A stretch of 64,000 nucleotides of DNA from Acanthochromis polyacanthus (lineage: Eukaryota; Chordata; Actinopteri; Pomacentridae): positions 5,530,534-5,594,533 of the forward strand of contig NC_067119.1 in assembly GCF_021347895.1 (NCBI RefSeq), written 5' to 3'. This document shows, piece by piece, positions 10,850 to 20,645 of the stretch (positions are counted from its first letter, which is position 1; the number at the start of each line of letters is the position of its first letter). A program made the position numbers and the translations under genes. The notes beneath the pieces are model-generated. The model was not told where the DNA came from, searched no databases, and was given only the letters and a program-made list of their open reading frames with translations.

Positions 10850-11308
10850 GGGGTCCCTACTTAATTCTGTTCTTACGGCACGACGCAACACAATTTTCGC
10901 CGCAAGTCAGAACTGACGTACCTATGTCACTCACCTACGCTAACGCTGGTAAAAGCATAATCTAGGACAAAACAAAAAGAGAAGCTTTAAAAAGAACACA
11001 AACAAAAGAAAGTGAGTGTAGCACAATCCAATGTGGGGTACAACCGGCAAATATATAAAAAAAAAGCCGTCTTCCTCGGAAATTTAATTTGAACCGTGCA
11101 TCTTTTTACGTCCTAGATTCTGATTTTATCACTGTGTTAGTGTAGGTGAGTGACATAGCTACTGAGGTGCGACTTATGATGAAAATTGAATTACACCCCC
11201 TGTCAAAAGTTTAAGGACATTTTCTCATTCAAATAAATTAGAAAGTGTCCTACAACTTTTGACAGGGGGTGTACATCACACCATAGGAACAGAATTCCGA
11301 CCCATAGC
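10850..11308. mobile_element. pogo/Tigger-type MITE with long terminal inverted repeats
   Basis: The left end (from about 10850) reads GGGGTCCCTACTTAATTCTG, then AATTTTCGCCGCAAGTCAGA and CTATGTCACTCACCTACGCT. The right end repeats this in reverse: AGTGTAGGTGAGTGACATAG, GACTTATGATGAAAATT, then GGAACAGAATTCCGACCC. The inner CACAATCCAATGTGGGGTACAACCGGCAAATA matches the pogo remnant at 53.5-53.9 kb. The right repeat is interrupted by a 78-bp foldback element. Confidence 0.75.
11194..11271. mobile_element. 78-bp foldback Tc1-type element flanked by TA
   Basis: The ends are CACCCCCTGTCAAAAGTTTAAGGACA and its near-perfect reverse TGTCCTACAACTTTTGACAGGGGGTG, separated by only about 25 bp and flanked by TA on both sides (11192-11193 and 11272-11273). 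It is almost all terminal repeat. It lies inside the right terminal repeat of the pogo MITE, so it is the younger insertion. Confidence 0.9.
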
Positions 11309-11417
11309 CAGCATAGCCAGAAAGGGATGTGTCAAAGTGATGCCAGCTCCATAAATTAAAGGTACTTAGCATTGCCTCCTAGCTAACAGTAAGTGAACAT
11401 ACTGCAGAGCTTCTTAC

Positions 11418-11611
11418 CCTCAGGATGTCCGTCTTCAGCTGCAGTTCGCTGGACGGAGCAGAGTGCATGAGGCCCAGCAGGGTTCCCATGTCGTCGTCCC
11501 CGCTGGGCGACAGGACGAGCTGCTGGATGATGAGCAGGGCGTGTTCCCGACACTGACGGTACTTCACGATGTTGTGGACGCAGCGAGCGCCGCCGAACTC
11601 TCTGAACAGAG
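11418..11611 (-). CDS. wdfy3: wdfy3 coding exon 10
   Basis: This exon encodes about residues 592-656: ALFREFGGARCVHNIVKYRQ, then CREHALLIIQQLVLSPSGDD and DMGTLLGLMHSAPSSELQLK, ending TDILR. The match to WDFY3 is near complete. The acceptor is CACCCCCCAG|CTCTGT at 11611 and the donor is CTGAGG|GTAAGA below 11418. The 194 nt are two bases completing the split codon plus 64 codons, ending in phase 0. Confidence 0.95.
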
Positions 11612-13131
11612 CTGGGGGGTGAAAGAAAAGAGGCAGAAAGTGTGTGAGTCTCTGATAAACACGATGAAACTGCAGGCACAAGGTATGAAACAAGATTAAT
11701 GCGTGAGCAAGGACACGATGGTTCAAATGTCACCCAGACAGTTTCATTTTTTCCATGAAAAGTCACTTACTCATGTTTGTTTTCTGGGTAGATGATTTCA
11801 ACAATTAACAGACTGACTAAAAGTTGGTTAGCTCCATATATAGAGCAGTTTATGAACGCTGGTTGATTGTTTTGGGCTACATTAAAGCTACATTAATGCA
11901 ATATTCTATCATTTCTTCAGAACGTCTCATGTCTGTGACTTTTCTCCACAAAGGAGCAAACTCTCTTTTCAAAGTGAATTCCTCTTTTCAACCACAGCTG
12001 ACATCTTTAGTGAAGGTTTTAGTTTGAGTAGAGCTTTTTAAATCAACTGTAATTATAAAAATCACAGGCATACTGTTAAATAATCTGATTTAAATGTCAG
12101 AGAAGCTTTTGAATGAACTGTTTAATGCTGACCCTTACAGGACTCAACTGTTAAGTGAATGTGCCTTTTCAAGAGTTTTTGTTCACTCAAGCTAAAGGTT
12201 TTTTTAGCTTTCTATCTTGTGTGCCATCACATGTAAATGTAGAAATGAGTTCAAAATGTAATTTTAAAAGAATGAAACTGATATCACTGGTTACTTGTGA
12301 AATTAGAGATATTTGTTCAAGCCTATCTGAAGGAGCCGACACTTCAACTTCATTTTCTTTGCTGCGGCGTCGACCTTGATCCATTTCATTGTTGTGATTT
12401 TGGAGTTTCTTCCTCCTTCACTCACTTCAAGTGTCTCTAGATAAAACTGCCAGCTCAGAGCCTCCAGTGTAAAATGTAAATGCAATCAACATGTCGGAGT
12501 GAAGTGCTACAAATATCACAACTCATCGTGTTTTTCTGACGAAAGCGAACAGTCATCGTCAAAGTCGACAAGAGCTCAGCGCTGCTGGTTGGTCGCGTTT
12601 GTGACTCATCGCATTTCTGCAGCCGACAGACAAACACACAAATTCAGAGTGTCTAATAGAGATTTGAGGTAAATTCAGGTTTAAATCTGGGTTTCTAAGG
12701 CTACAGTAGGGCCGCACGATTATGGCCAAAATGATAATCAGGATTATTTTGATCAATATTGTAATCATGATTATTAATCACGGTTGTTCATCATGTTACA
12801 GAAAATATCTGTATTTTTATACTTTTAAGCAAACACTATATGAAGCATTTTCAGTGCAAAATGAAACTTTAAATAAGAATAAATGATAAATAATCGTAAA
12901 ATAAAATTTGCCCAAGAATTTAAAATTTACCAAGAGATAACTGGAAAAAAAAGTGCTATTCAGAGTGCAATCACAAAGTGCAACTCAATGGAAATAATTA
13001 CACTTTGGAGAAATAATTGCGCGAGGGGATCACATATTTATTGTCCTGTGTTTTGACTATTTTTCTGAAGCCCTTGTTGCTCACTGTATTTATTGGACAT
13101 GTCTTTGGCCAAATAAACGATATTGCGTCCG

Positions 13132-13500
13132 TTATCTCTGTGTGTCTTTGGGAGGGAACTGGATACGGTGTTGCCCGATGCAGGGTCGCTGTAATGTTGT
13201 CTGGGTTGCCGCTGGACACGGACGGGGATTTTGTGAATCAACGTTAGCTTTAGCCTTCATGCATTCCTCGTATTTGCGTTTGTGATGTTTTTTCCGATGG
13301 TTAAACAGATTAGTTGTGTTACTGTGTGGGGCAGACACAACTCTGCTACACTCTCTACATGTGACTTGTTCTTGTTTAACGTCACTTGCCCTGAATCCAA
13401 AACAAGTCCAGACGTTGGATGCTGATCCATTTGGAGGCACTAGCTCCTCACCATGATGCTGCTCATCTCCAAATGCTGCTGTACTTTCTTCTCTCGACAT
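13132..13500 (-). CDS. BED zinc-finger fragment of a hAT transposase
   Basis: The 122-codon frame starts MSREESTAAFGDEQHHGEEL. At about residues 30-75 it carries a BED finger: WTCFGF, CRECSRVV and NTTNLFNHRKKHHKRKYEEC. The spacing C-x2-C...H-x4-5-H fits ZBED/hAT DNA-binding domains. The frame ends in unrelated sequence at the element's interior and no dimerisation or RNase-H-like catalytic region follows. If made, the product could bind the element's ends but could not transpose it. The finger itself is intact, with no stop, which is notable in an otherwise decayed setting. Confidence 0.75.
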   Translation of the reverse strand: MSREESTAAFGDEQHHGEELVPPNGSASNVWTCFGFRASDVKQEQVTCRECSRVVSAPHSNTTNLFNHRKKHHKRKYEECMKAKANVDSQNPRPCPAATQTTLQRPCIGQHRIQFPPKDTQR

Positions 13501-13667
13501 GACTCGCTCTCATCAGCCCAGTCCACTGAGTGATTTGAGGCTGCTGCTGCAGGGTGCGCTCGCTTGTTATTTAGGCAGCTTAATGAAGCCTTAACCATGT
13601 GTTCGCCTCCTGGTGGTTGGCTGACTACTGGTTGACAAGGCGCTTGATAAGATATGCACCAGAGCCC

Positions 13668-14230
13668 TAGCCTAGCCGCGCTAGACCGATGTTTTTGAAG
13701 GCACAAGGGTCTAGGGCCGCTCGACAGGGAGGGAGGCGGGCTAAAAGGTTGTCTTTCAAATCACTCTGCAGCAATTGGGCAGGTATACAACCAATCAGTG
13801 CAACGAATAGGCTGACGTAGTTCCTAGAGCGCCAGCGGATTGTGGCTAAGTCCCATTAGCTTCCCAACCAGCGGAGCCAACTGGTATATTAAGGATTTGC
13901 CACATCCCGTCGGCATAAGTCCAAATACGTCTTTCTTCTCAATGAAACACTTCAGTGCCGTCCTTTGTTTATCTTTCAAGTTGAATTTTAGCTTCAAATC
14001 TTTAAGGGCTGTGGCCAAAGATAACTGTTTATTGTGCACTGGTTGTTTCTGTCAGAATCGTCACGCCTCTGTCGTCACTTAGTTACGCCCGCCTTCTGAC
14101 TCTACACTTCATGGTGATTCGTCCGGACAGTTTTAGGAGCATCCAGCCTCGAGCCTTATGGAGGGTAACTAGACCCACCCTGGCAGAGAATTAAATTCGT
14201 TGCCGTGGGTTGTCTAGCGTGGCTAGGCTA
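13668..14230 (-). mobile_element. 563-bp TIR element carrying a RecQ helicase fragment, 9-bp target duplication
   Basis: The ends are TAGCCTAGCCGCGCTAGAC and the reverse of TAGCCTAGCCACGCTAGAC (18 of 19 match). CCAGAGCCC occurs directly outside both ends (13659-13667 and 14231-14239), a perfect 9-bp duplication, so both boundaries are secure. It sits inside the hAT element at 12707-14336 and is therefore younger. Its only recognisable coding content is a RecQ-type helicase N-terminus. The superfamily is not clear: 9-bp duplications are usual for Mutator-like elements, while helicase domains are reported for Academ-type and Helitron elements. Confidence 0.85.
13824..14039 (-). CDS. RecQ-type helicase N-terminal fragment inside a transposon
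   Basis: The 71-codon frame reads MHNKQLSLATALKDLKLKFN, LKDKQRTALKCFIEKKDVFG, then LMPTGCGKSLIYQLAPLV. The F-x-L-x3-Q-x2-A segment is a RecQ Q-motif, and PTGCGKS followed by YQLP-like residues is the Walker A of RecQ-family SF2 helicases. Everything after motif I (DEAH box, RQC region) is missing and the frame ends about 15 residues later. It is thus a truncated copy of a larger element-encoded or captured helicase gene. ATPase activity is not possible from this fragment. Confidence 0.75.
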   Translation of the reverse strand: MHNKQLSLATALKDLKLKFNLKDKQRTALKCFIEKKDVFGLMPTGCGKSLIYQLAPLVGKLMGLSHNPLAL

Positions 14231-15500
14231 CCAGAGCCCGCATTTTAAATGTAAATATCGCCAACGATCAGGTTAATTTAATTGTGGCAGCCAAAATCGT
14301 GATCGTGATCAAAATTCGATTAATTGTGCAGCCCTAGGCTACAGTATCATTTCTTATATATGCTATAACTTGTGCTGCACAACTCACCTCCTTCTGGGGC
14401 GAGAAAACAGATCAACATGTATAAAAACAACAAAAACTCTCTGGGAAAATACTATCGCCAAACCTGGAAGATCTCACAGAGGTCTGCACTTGAAGATTGA
14501 GAGGAGAAGGAAAGAGTTTTAAAACAGCACCTGAACTTTTTGCTTTCCTTGACATGCAAATATATGAGATATAGAAAAGTCTCAGTGGACTGTGCTGTTT
14601 TTTTTTTTTTCCTGTTTGCTGCAAACAATTTTAAAACAACTGCTCTCTAAGTGTTTATAATCTAAAACCAGAGACTGATTACAGCACTAAAGTCATGTTG
14701 ACCTTATAAGATCTGCATTAAGCCTCTTTACTGGTTATGTTTTTATATTTCTTCTTGATTTCAAGACCGTTTTACACTGACAAGGTCACTGTTGTAAGAA
14801 TCAAACTGTCGTACACTCAGTAAGTAGCAGATTAATGTAAAACACAACTGTACTTAAAGATTTACTCATGTCTTTATGACGGTGAAGTCTAATTAATAAA
14901 CCTATTGACCTACACACATTCACACTTTTTGGCCATCTCTCCCTTCTATGGTTTTTTCTGTGTCATTCCCAGACATACACACACATTTTTTCCAGCATTT
15001 CTGAGCCTCAAAACTAAGAAAACAATGCGATCTTTCATTTGCAATAACTTGTTTTGACCAACCACTGATCCCATGTGCCGATACGACTCTTAAAAGTTTA
15101 CACAAAATGAGGCTTTGTAATGTTTTCTCCTGTGAATTATCAGAAAACAGATGACACATCTAGGGTACCAATGCTTGTTTCTGTTGTTTAAGGTGCAGTT
15201 CTGCAGCTGAAACTACAACACATCCCATAATACTGATGCTCAAATGTGCCAAACAAAAACAAGATTTTGTAGACTGTGGCCACTGGCGTGGTTGTAAAAC
15301 CGATCTGGTTGTAGTTTTTAACAGAACTCAGACGCATTTTTCAGCCCTGAAAACTTAATGTGTCTATCTGCTGGATTGGTGAGGGCATGAGGCTCGGAGG
15401 CGGCGGAAAAAGAATCCCAAAGCTACCTCCATGTACTTTAAAGGACCTGTAGCTCTGAAAATATCCACACTGTAAGGGTAAAACTTTGCACAGCTTCATT

Positions 15501-16237
15501 TAGACCCTCCAGAAAAACGTGATTATGCGATCGCATGAATTCCCGCATTAATCACCAAAATGCCGCTGATTATGCGGGGGTCAATTATTTCCCAAAAGGC
15601 CGCATAATGCCCGCAAAACAGCGCATATCTCACATTTCCACGAAAAAAAAGAGAAATATGCGGGTCCCGCTTGATTTCACAATTTCCGCATAAAATGAGA
15701 AAACTATAACCAATATAAATGGAGTTGTGAGTTTTTATGTGACGCCCGGCCTGACGCCATCAGTTCATTCACACACACACTAGAAGCACGAGCTGATGCG
15801 GAGCACGGCGCCAGTGTTGCCAACTTAACGACTTTCTCGCTAATTCTAGCGACTTTCCAAAGCGTCCTAGCGACTTTTTTTGTCAAAAGCGACTAGCCAC
15901 AAATCTAGCGACTTTTTCTGCCGTTTTGGAGACTGACAGGAAAACTGGGATCATTCTGCAGTTACTGTCCTCAACAAGCAGCAGGTGCTGCTGTGAGCTT
16001 CTCCCCCTCCCAAAGCACAGGCTGTCAGTCCAGTAACCCCGCAGCAGTCTGTGTCTGATTAGAGGACACATCCCTCCGCAGCCAGACGGCAGGTGAATCG
16101 CGCATATTTTTGCATATTTCACAACTATTCGCATACTTTGCAACTTTCCACAATTTTCCCGCATAAAATGGCATAAAAACCCCGCATTTTTATTCGCATA
16201 ATCAAGGATTTTTGTCCGTGTTTTTCTGGAGGGTCTA
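15501..16237. mobile_element. 737-bp non-autonomous TIR element
   Basis: The element begins TAGACCCTCCAGAAAAACGTG and ends in the reverse complement of TAGACCCTCCAGAAAAACACG, flanked by TTCATT on both sides. Inside, subterminal direct motifs of the type CGCATAAAATG / GCGCATAT recur many times. A central block of repeated GCGACTTT motifs (about 15815-15925) is a known recurrent fish string. Two minus-strand open frames (15704-15886, 15883-16242) show no domain. A 6-bp duplication does not settle the superfamily. Confidence 0.8.
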
Positions 16238-17112
16238 TTCATTAAACATACTTAAGTTACTGCACATAAAAAAAAATCAGCTGATTCTCTTTTCAGATTT
16301 GTTAGATTTTATATGCAATGACTGCTTTTAGCGAGTAGGTTTACAGTTTGCTTTACTTGTGAGAAATACCTCAATGTTTGTAAATGGTCATCTGGTGTCA
16401 ACGTCGCCTCTCTTATAGCTAAATTCACAAACTCTGAAGTTAAAAGCCTTAAAATGAAAACAGATTCTGGGTTTGTTGAACTTTCTTTGTAGTACAGGCC
16501 TTGGAACCGGTTTAAAGAAGTGAAATAGAGACAAGAAGGTCAGATCTGAAGCCTCAGCACAGCCATAACGGTGGACAATCGGTGTCTTTCTCAAGGACTT
16601 GGCAGTAAGATGAATATGTGCAAAACGAAGCTGAAAAGTGGACTTTTACACTGAATTAAATCATCACATGTAACTGCTGATTGGACACTTTTATTCACGA
16701 GTGTTCAAGGTCAAACCTGATGCAGTTAATTGAACTGTAAAATACAGTTTGTGTGTCATAACACGCAGCCTTCACTGATCCTGATCAAGAGAGACATCAT
16801 CAGAGTATGTTTTTACTTTAAATACTTTATAATCCAGTGTACTGCAGCTTTGGAGCTCAGTGAGCCCCAGCTGCTGTGAAATATTTCACCCAATGGAGCC
16901 TAGCAGAGACAAAAAGTTGAAGGAACACGATTTCAAATCGGGTTATTTTCCTTTAAGTCTGTTTTTTATAGTCCTAGTGATTAAAAGTTCTGATATGAAA
17001 TGACTGAACGAGTACCTGGAAGCTAATCAGAATGGAATATGAAGTCTTGAATTAAACCAAGACGAGTGTCGCTAGTGAAAGAAACATCCCCGTAGTGGAC
17101 TGGTGTGTTTAC

Positions 17113-17223
17113 CTGCGTTGGTGTTGGTGGTGTTGGAGCCCTGCAGCAGCACCGTCAGAGTCTCCATCACCAGCCAGGCCAGCTGCTTCTGCTCCTCGGC
17201 TACCGTGTTGTTCTTGCAGTCGG
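17113..17223 (-). CDS. wdfy3: wdfy3 coding exon 9
   Basis: This exon encodes about residues 555-592: ADCKNNTVAEEQKQLAWLVM, then ETLTVLLQGSNTTNTNA. It matches the human stretch around EDQKHLALLVMETLTVLLQG. The acceptor is the TTAG after a CT-rich tract at 17223/17224; this choice keeps the frame from exon 8 and preserves the DxxNN segment. The donor is AACGCAG|GTAAAC below 17113. The 111 nt are two bases, 36 codons and one base. It has no ATG-initiated open frame of its own, so a simple ORF scan misses it. Confidence 0.92.
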
Positions 17224-17786
17224 CTAACAGAGAGAGAGGAGAGAGGATAGCGTTAGCGTAAGACTGTGAGCATTAGATTTTTTTGTAATGTTTTTGATTT
17301 ATTTGACTTTTTAGCATGTTTTAAAAGACCTATAAGAGTACCATACTGCTGCATATACACCCAGCAATGAAAAAAAACATTAATATTTCCGACTTGAATT
17401 ACTTTTTACTGATTTTTTTAACACCTACACTTCTCACTTTCTAGCAGTGATGAGTTGTGCGTCGAGGTGCATCACCGAGAGTTTCATCTGCAAACTGAGC
17501 CTAGTGTGAAGTTACTGTTTTAAATATGCAGGAAATCAGGTTAATTTCTGCATTTAGCAAGACGTCAGCATTATCTCTGTGTAGATTATCAGTTGTCAGG
17601 ATTACTACACCGATGTGGAAACGAATGAAAATATAAAATTATTTCTACAACTTGCCAAGTTGTTTTGATGATGAAGTAAAAATGAGATTGTTCAGTTCCA
17701 GATCCCTGTGACTAAACGGAGACCTAACAGTGTAGAAAGAGAGCCACCTTTTAGAAACTGAAACCTCTGACGTACAGCTCGACCTA

Positions 17787-18613
17787 CACTTTCGTTCAAA
17801 AGTTTGGGGTCATCCAGACAATTCCATGTTTTCCATGAAAACTCAAAGTTTTATTCATGTGCTAACATAACTGCACAAGGGTTTTCTAATCATCAATGAG
17901 CCTTTCAACACCATTAGCTAACACAATGTAGCATTAGAACACAGGAGTGATGGTTGCTGGAAATGTTCCTCTGTACCCCTATGGAGATATTCCATTAAAA
18001 ATCAGCCATTTTCAGCTACAATTCTACAATTTTATTTAGCAGACGCTTTTGTCCAAAGCGACGTACAACACAAGCTAGAATAGCCATTTACCACATTAAC
18101 AATGTGTAGACTGGATTTATCATGCAGGCTTCTCGCCAGCTCATTTCAGCGTAACGAGCCGTTACGCTGTCAGTTTAAAAGATTGTGCTGTTATTTTGAC
18201 AGATAACGCCATGTGCGTTTGTTTTTAATCAACTGGGTGCTTATCTAGGTTAATTTATGTCTCCCCACCTCAGCCGTACTTTCCTGTCGATTGACCCGTT
18301 CCTGTCTAAAATTAAGAGTCGCTTACAATTAGCATGTCTCGGTTGTTTCCATGATGCCATGTATGGTGAATAGTGACCTAAATCACAAGCATTTGGAGCA
18401 TCTGCATGACGCTCATTGGCTGACATCTGGGCCGGCCGCTCACGAGATTTAATGAAGGCTATTGCGCGTGCGCAGTGTCGGGCTGTTACGCTGTAAAAAA
18501 AATCCTGGTGAGAACCCTGTCATTCATTTAATGTTATCTTCAATGAAAAAAAAAAGCTTTTCTTTCAAAAATAAGGACATTTCTAAGTGACCCCAAACTC
18601 TTGGACATTAGTG
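17787..18613. mobile_element. Tc1-type MITE (CACTTTCGTTCAAAAGTTTG termini), interrupted
   Basis: The left end CACTTTCGTTCAAAAGTTTG and right end (reverse of CACTAATGTCCAAGAGTTTG) each lie next to TA, as in Tc1/mariner insertions. The interior strings GTGCTAACATAACTGCACAA and AGGAGTGATGGTTGCTGGAA are those of an abundant fish MITE. An internal TTTAGCAGACGCTTTTGTCC string near 18035 marks a further small insertion. The copy is split by a second MITE at 18125-18519. Confidence 0.88.
18125..18519. mobile_element. 395-bp MITE, same family as 7918-8040, nested in Tc1-type MITE
   Basis: It starts CAGGCTTCTCGCCAGCTCAT and ends AATCCTGGTGAGAACCCTG, with the inner CAGCGTAACG/CTGTTACGCTG pair. The left terminus has one substitution relative to CAGGGTTCTC. 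It interrupts an otherwise continuous Tc1-type MITE, which dates it as the later arrival. Compared with the 123-bp copy, it carries about 270 bp more of interior sequence. Confidence 0.83.
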
Positions 18614-18754
18614 TAGCTGCTAACCACTAATCTCGCTTCGTAGTGCAGCATTTAGTTGTAAAATTTCCACAACACATACTACATTCAGAAGCTCACTCTA
18701 CATATTTCAATAATTACAAACAGGTAAAGAAACAGCACTAAAGCAGCTCCTCAC

Positions 18755-19234
18755 CTTGGTCGTTATTGTGCGGCTGCTGCTGTGACGCCGGGTCTTTGAG
18801 CAGCGCGGCGTACTTGTGCAGCAGGTTGACCAGCACCTCCAGCAGGCCCACCTCCCGCAGCACGTCGCTGAACACCGGGTCGTGCCTGGCGAGCTTCAGC
18901 AGCGTGCGGACGGACGTGATGCTGCAGGCGTGCGACGTGCTGGACTTGAGCAGCACGCTGACGCTGAACAACTCCTTGCACGGCACGTAGTTGAGGCTGA
19001 AAACCACGAACTCCAGCAGCTCGAAGTACTTGGCCTGGGCCTCGGGGAGCTTGGCCACCCGCTCGGCGAACTGCGACAGGGTGTGCTGCGACTCCAGGAT
19101 GAAGTAGTTGGCCGGCTCGGCGGCGTAGATGTTCCCGATGGCGTCCAGCAGCATGCAGGCCAGGCGGCTGGTTTTGGCCCGCAGGAAGGCGTTCTGGAGG
19201 ACGGCGAAGGCCTGGATGTTACGGACTGTGTGGC
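18755..19234 (-). CDS. wdfy3: wdfy3 coding exon 8 (largest exon in view)
   Basis: This exon encodes about residues 395-555. It starts GHTVRNIQAFAVLQNAFLRA, includes NYFILESQHTLSQFAE and FVVFSLNYVPCKELFSVSVL, and ends near the glutamine-rich PASQQQPHNNDQG. The acceptor is TTTTTTCCAG|GCCACA at 19234 and the donor is GACCAAG|GTGAGG below 18755. At 480 nt it is the longest exon here. It is clearly GC-rich at third positions compared with the flanking introns, which opens long antisense frames that should be ignored. The middle (AKTSRLACMLLDAIGNIYAA) is more diverged from mammals than the other exons, and the QQQ segment near the end is absent from human WDFY3 as I recall it. Confidence 0.95.
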
Positions 19235-20284
19235 CTGGAAAAAAAACACACGAAAGAGGAAAGGATGAACGACTGATTAAAAGAGAGGAGCCAAAAAATG
19301 ACATGTAGAGGCTGATTAAAGACAGAACTTTGTTGTTTTAGCTTGTATTCTGTCAAACATTAAATCACCATGAGTCATAAGACATTTGTTGTTTAATCAC
19401 TGACAGGATAGGAGCTACAAATGTAACATTTTTTTCAAGCATTCTCTCTAAAGCATGCACATAAATATTCATAAAGCTATGTTTATCTGTAATAAAACTA
19501 TCACTAAACAGCATTTTTGCCATTCATTTTCAACACATCTTATCAAAGTCTGTCAGATTTTGCCTTTTTTTTTTAAATCTCTGAAGCAGATCACTTTCAA
19601 AATTGTAAACTAGTGCAACAGCAGATAAAAATATTAAAAACAATGATACAAAAACATACTTAAATTGAACAAAAGCACAAATAAATTGATAAATAAACCG
19701 AAACTCGGACACAACAGAGCCCAGTGGTGGAAACGCTGCTCTGCTTTGCATCATCCTGGATGCATTTCGGGAAAATATGCAAATTCTTATGCACCCAGAC
19801 AGAAAATAAACATTCAAAAAAAGAGCACAAGTGGACGCTGACTCCACATTTGCATTTACAGACCTGCTTTAGCGGAAACCTGAGACCCTTCCTGATGTTA
19901 CATAAACTGTCCTGAAGCTACACAAAACCCAAAGAGCAGCAGCACTGACCCTGAGAAAAAAGAAACGACTGAAGAAAACCGACCTCGTGCAAAAACACCA
20001 CCGTCACAAAAACAACATGTACATTTTTTCACATGTTCTTATACAATCTTCAGAACAATATTTGCTGAAAGGAAACTTAAAAACCCAGCTACGTCATTTA
20101 AACCTGAAAAAAATAATACAAAGTTGCTCCAATTAGCTTTAGGGGGCAGTTTCAGTACAGCACCGTCATTCACCATTAGAGAGAGATCAAATGTGAGATA
20201 AATATTCCTTAGAATTCTATTTAATTTCGTTACGCTCCTTTCTGGGATACAATCAGATGACCAAGCTGGGTTAAAATGAACTTT

Positions 20285-20645
20285 TAGAGGCCAAAGTGGT
20301 TGTTTTTAGCAGATAAATCATTATGTACGGCCATTTTCATGAGATGCGGTTCATTATTATGACTAAAAAAATGATATTTTTCAGATTTTATTTGTTCCTT
20401 TGCAACAGATTCTGGACAAGACTGCTCCTTCAGATTATTCTGAACACTTAAATAACACTTCTATTGGACAAACTGGTTGTTAAAGTGTTTTAGTTTGTAG
20501 CCAATAAACATTATGCATGGCCTTGTTTGTAAGAAACGGTTTGTTTATCATAACCAAAATAAAAAAACATTGATCTGATTTATGTATTTTGCAACAAATT
20601 CAATACGAGCTCGCTCTTTCAGGTTATTCTAAATTACTGAAAAGA
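20285..20645. repeat. diverged tandem duplication, ~205-bp unit
   Basis: Two copies share the order GTTGTTTTTAGCAGATAAATCATTATG / GTTTTAGTTTGTAGCCAATAAACATTATG, GGCCATTTTCATGAGA / GGCCTTGTTTGTAAGA, GCAACAGATTC / GCAACAAATTC and CTCCTTCAGATTATTCT / CTCTTTCAGGTTATTCT. They are strongly diverged and the family is unknown. Confidence 0.6.

Larger units (their letters stand above)
5989..11417 (-). other. wdfy3 intron between coding exons 10 and 11
   Basis: The intron contains the inverted repeat pair, the MITE, the duplicated segments and the pogo MITE listed separately. The remaining parts (6560-7690 and 9400-10840) show nothing I recognise. Confidence 0.7.
12707..14336 (-). mobile_element. hAT element, 1,630 bp, with 8-bp target duplication
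   Basis: The element starts TAGGGCCGCACGATTATGGCC and ends with the reverse of TAGGGCTGCACAATTAATCG. It is flanked on both sides by GGCTACAG (12699-12706 and 14337-14344), an exact 8-bp target duplication as expected for hAT. It carries one minus-strand BED zinc-finger ORF and no catalytic domain, so it is non-autonomous. A second, unrelated TIR element is inserted at 13668-14230; without it the hAT copy is about 1,060 bp. It lies in a wdfy3 intron. Confidence 0.93.
11612..17112 (-). other. wdfy3 intron between coding exons 9 and 10
   Basis: This intron carries the nested hAT/RecQ insertion and the 737-bp TIR element. The remaining sequence (11612-12698, 14345-15500, 16238-17112) is AT-rich intron without recognised features. 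Confidence 0.7.
17224..18754 (-). other. wdfy3 intron between coding exons 8 and 9
   Basis: More than half of this 1.5-kb intron is the nested MITE pair. A CT-rich tract (17224-17250 on the minus strand) supplies the acceptor for exon 9. Confidence 0.75.

Noticed and set aside
18816..19268. Plus-strand 150-codon frame antisense to wdfy3 exon 8
   Set aside because: A shadow of the GC-rich exon on the opposite strand; the minus-strand translation is an unmistakable WDFY3 match.
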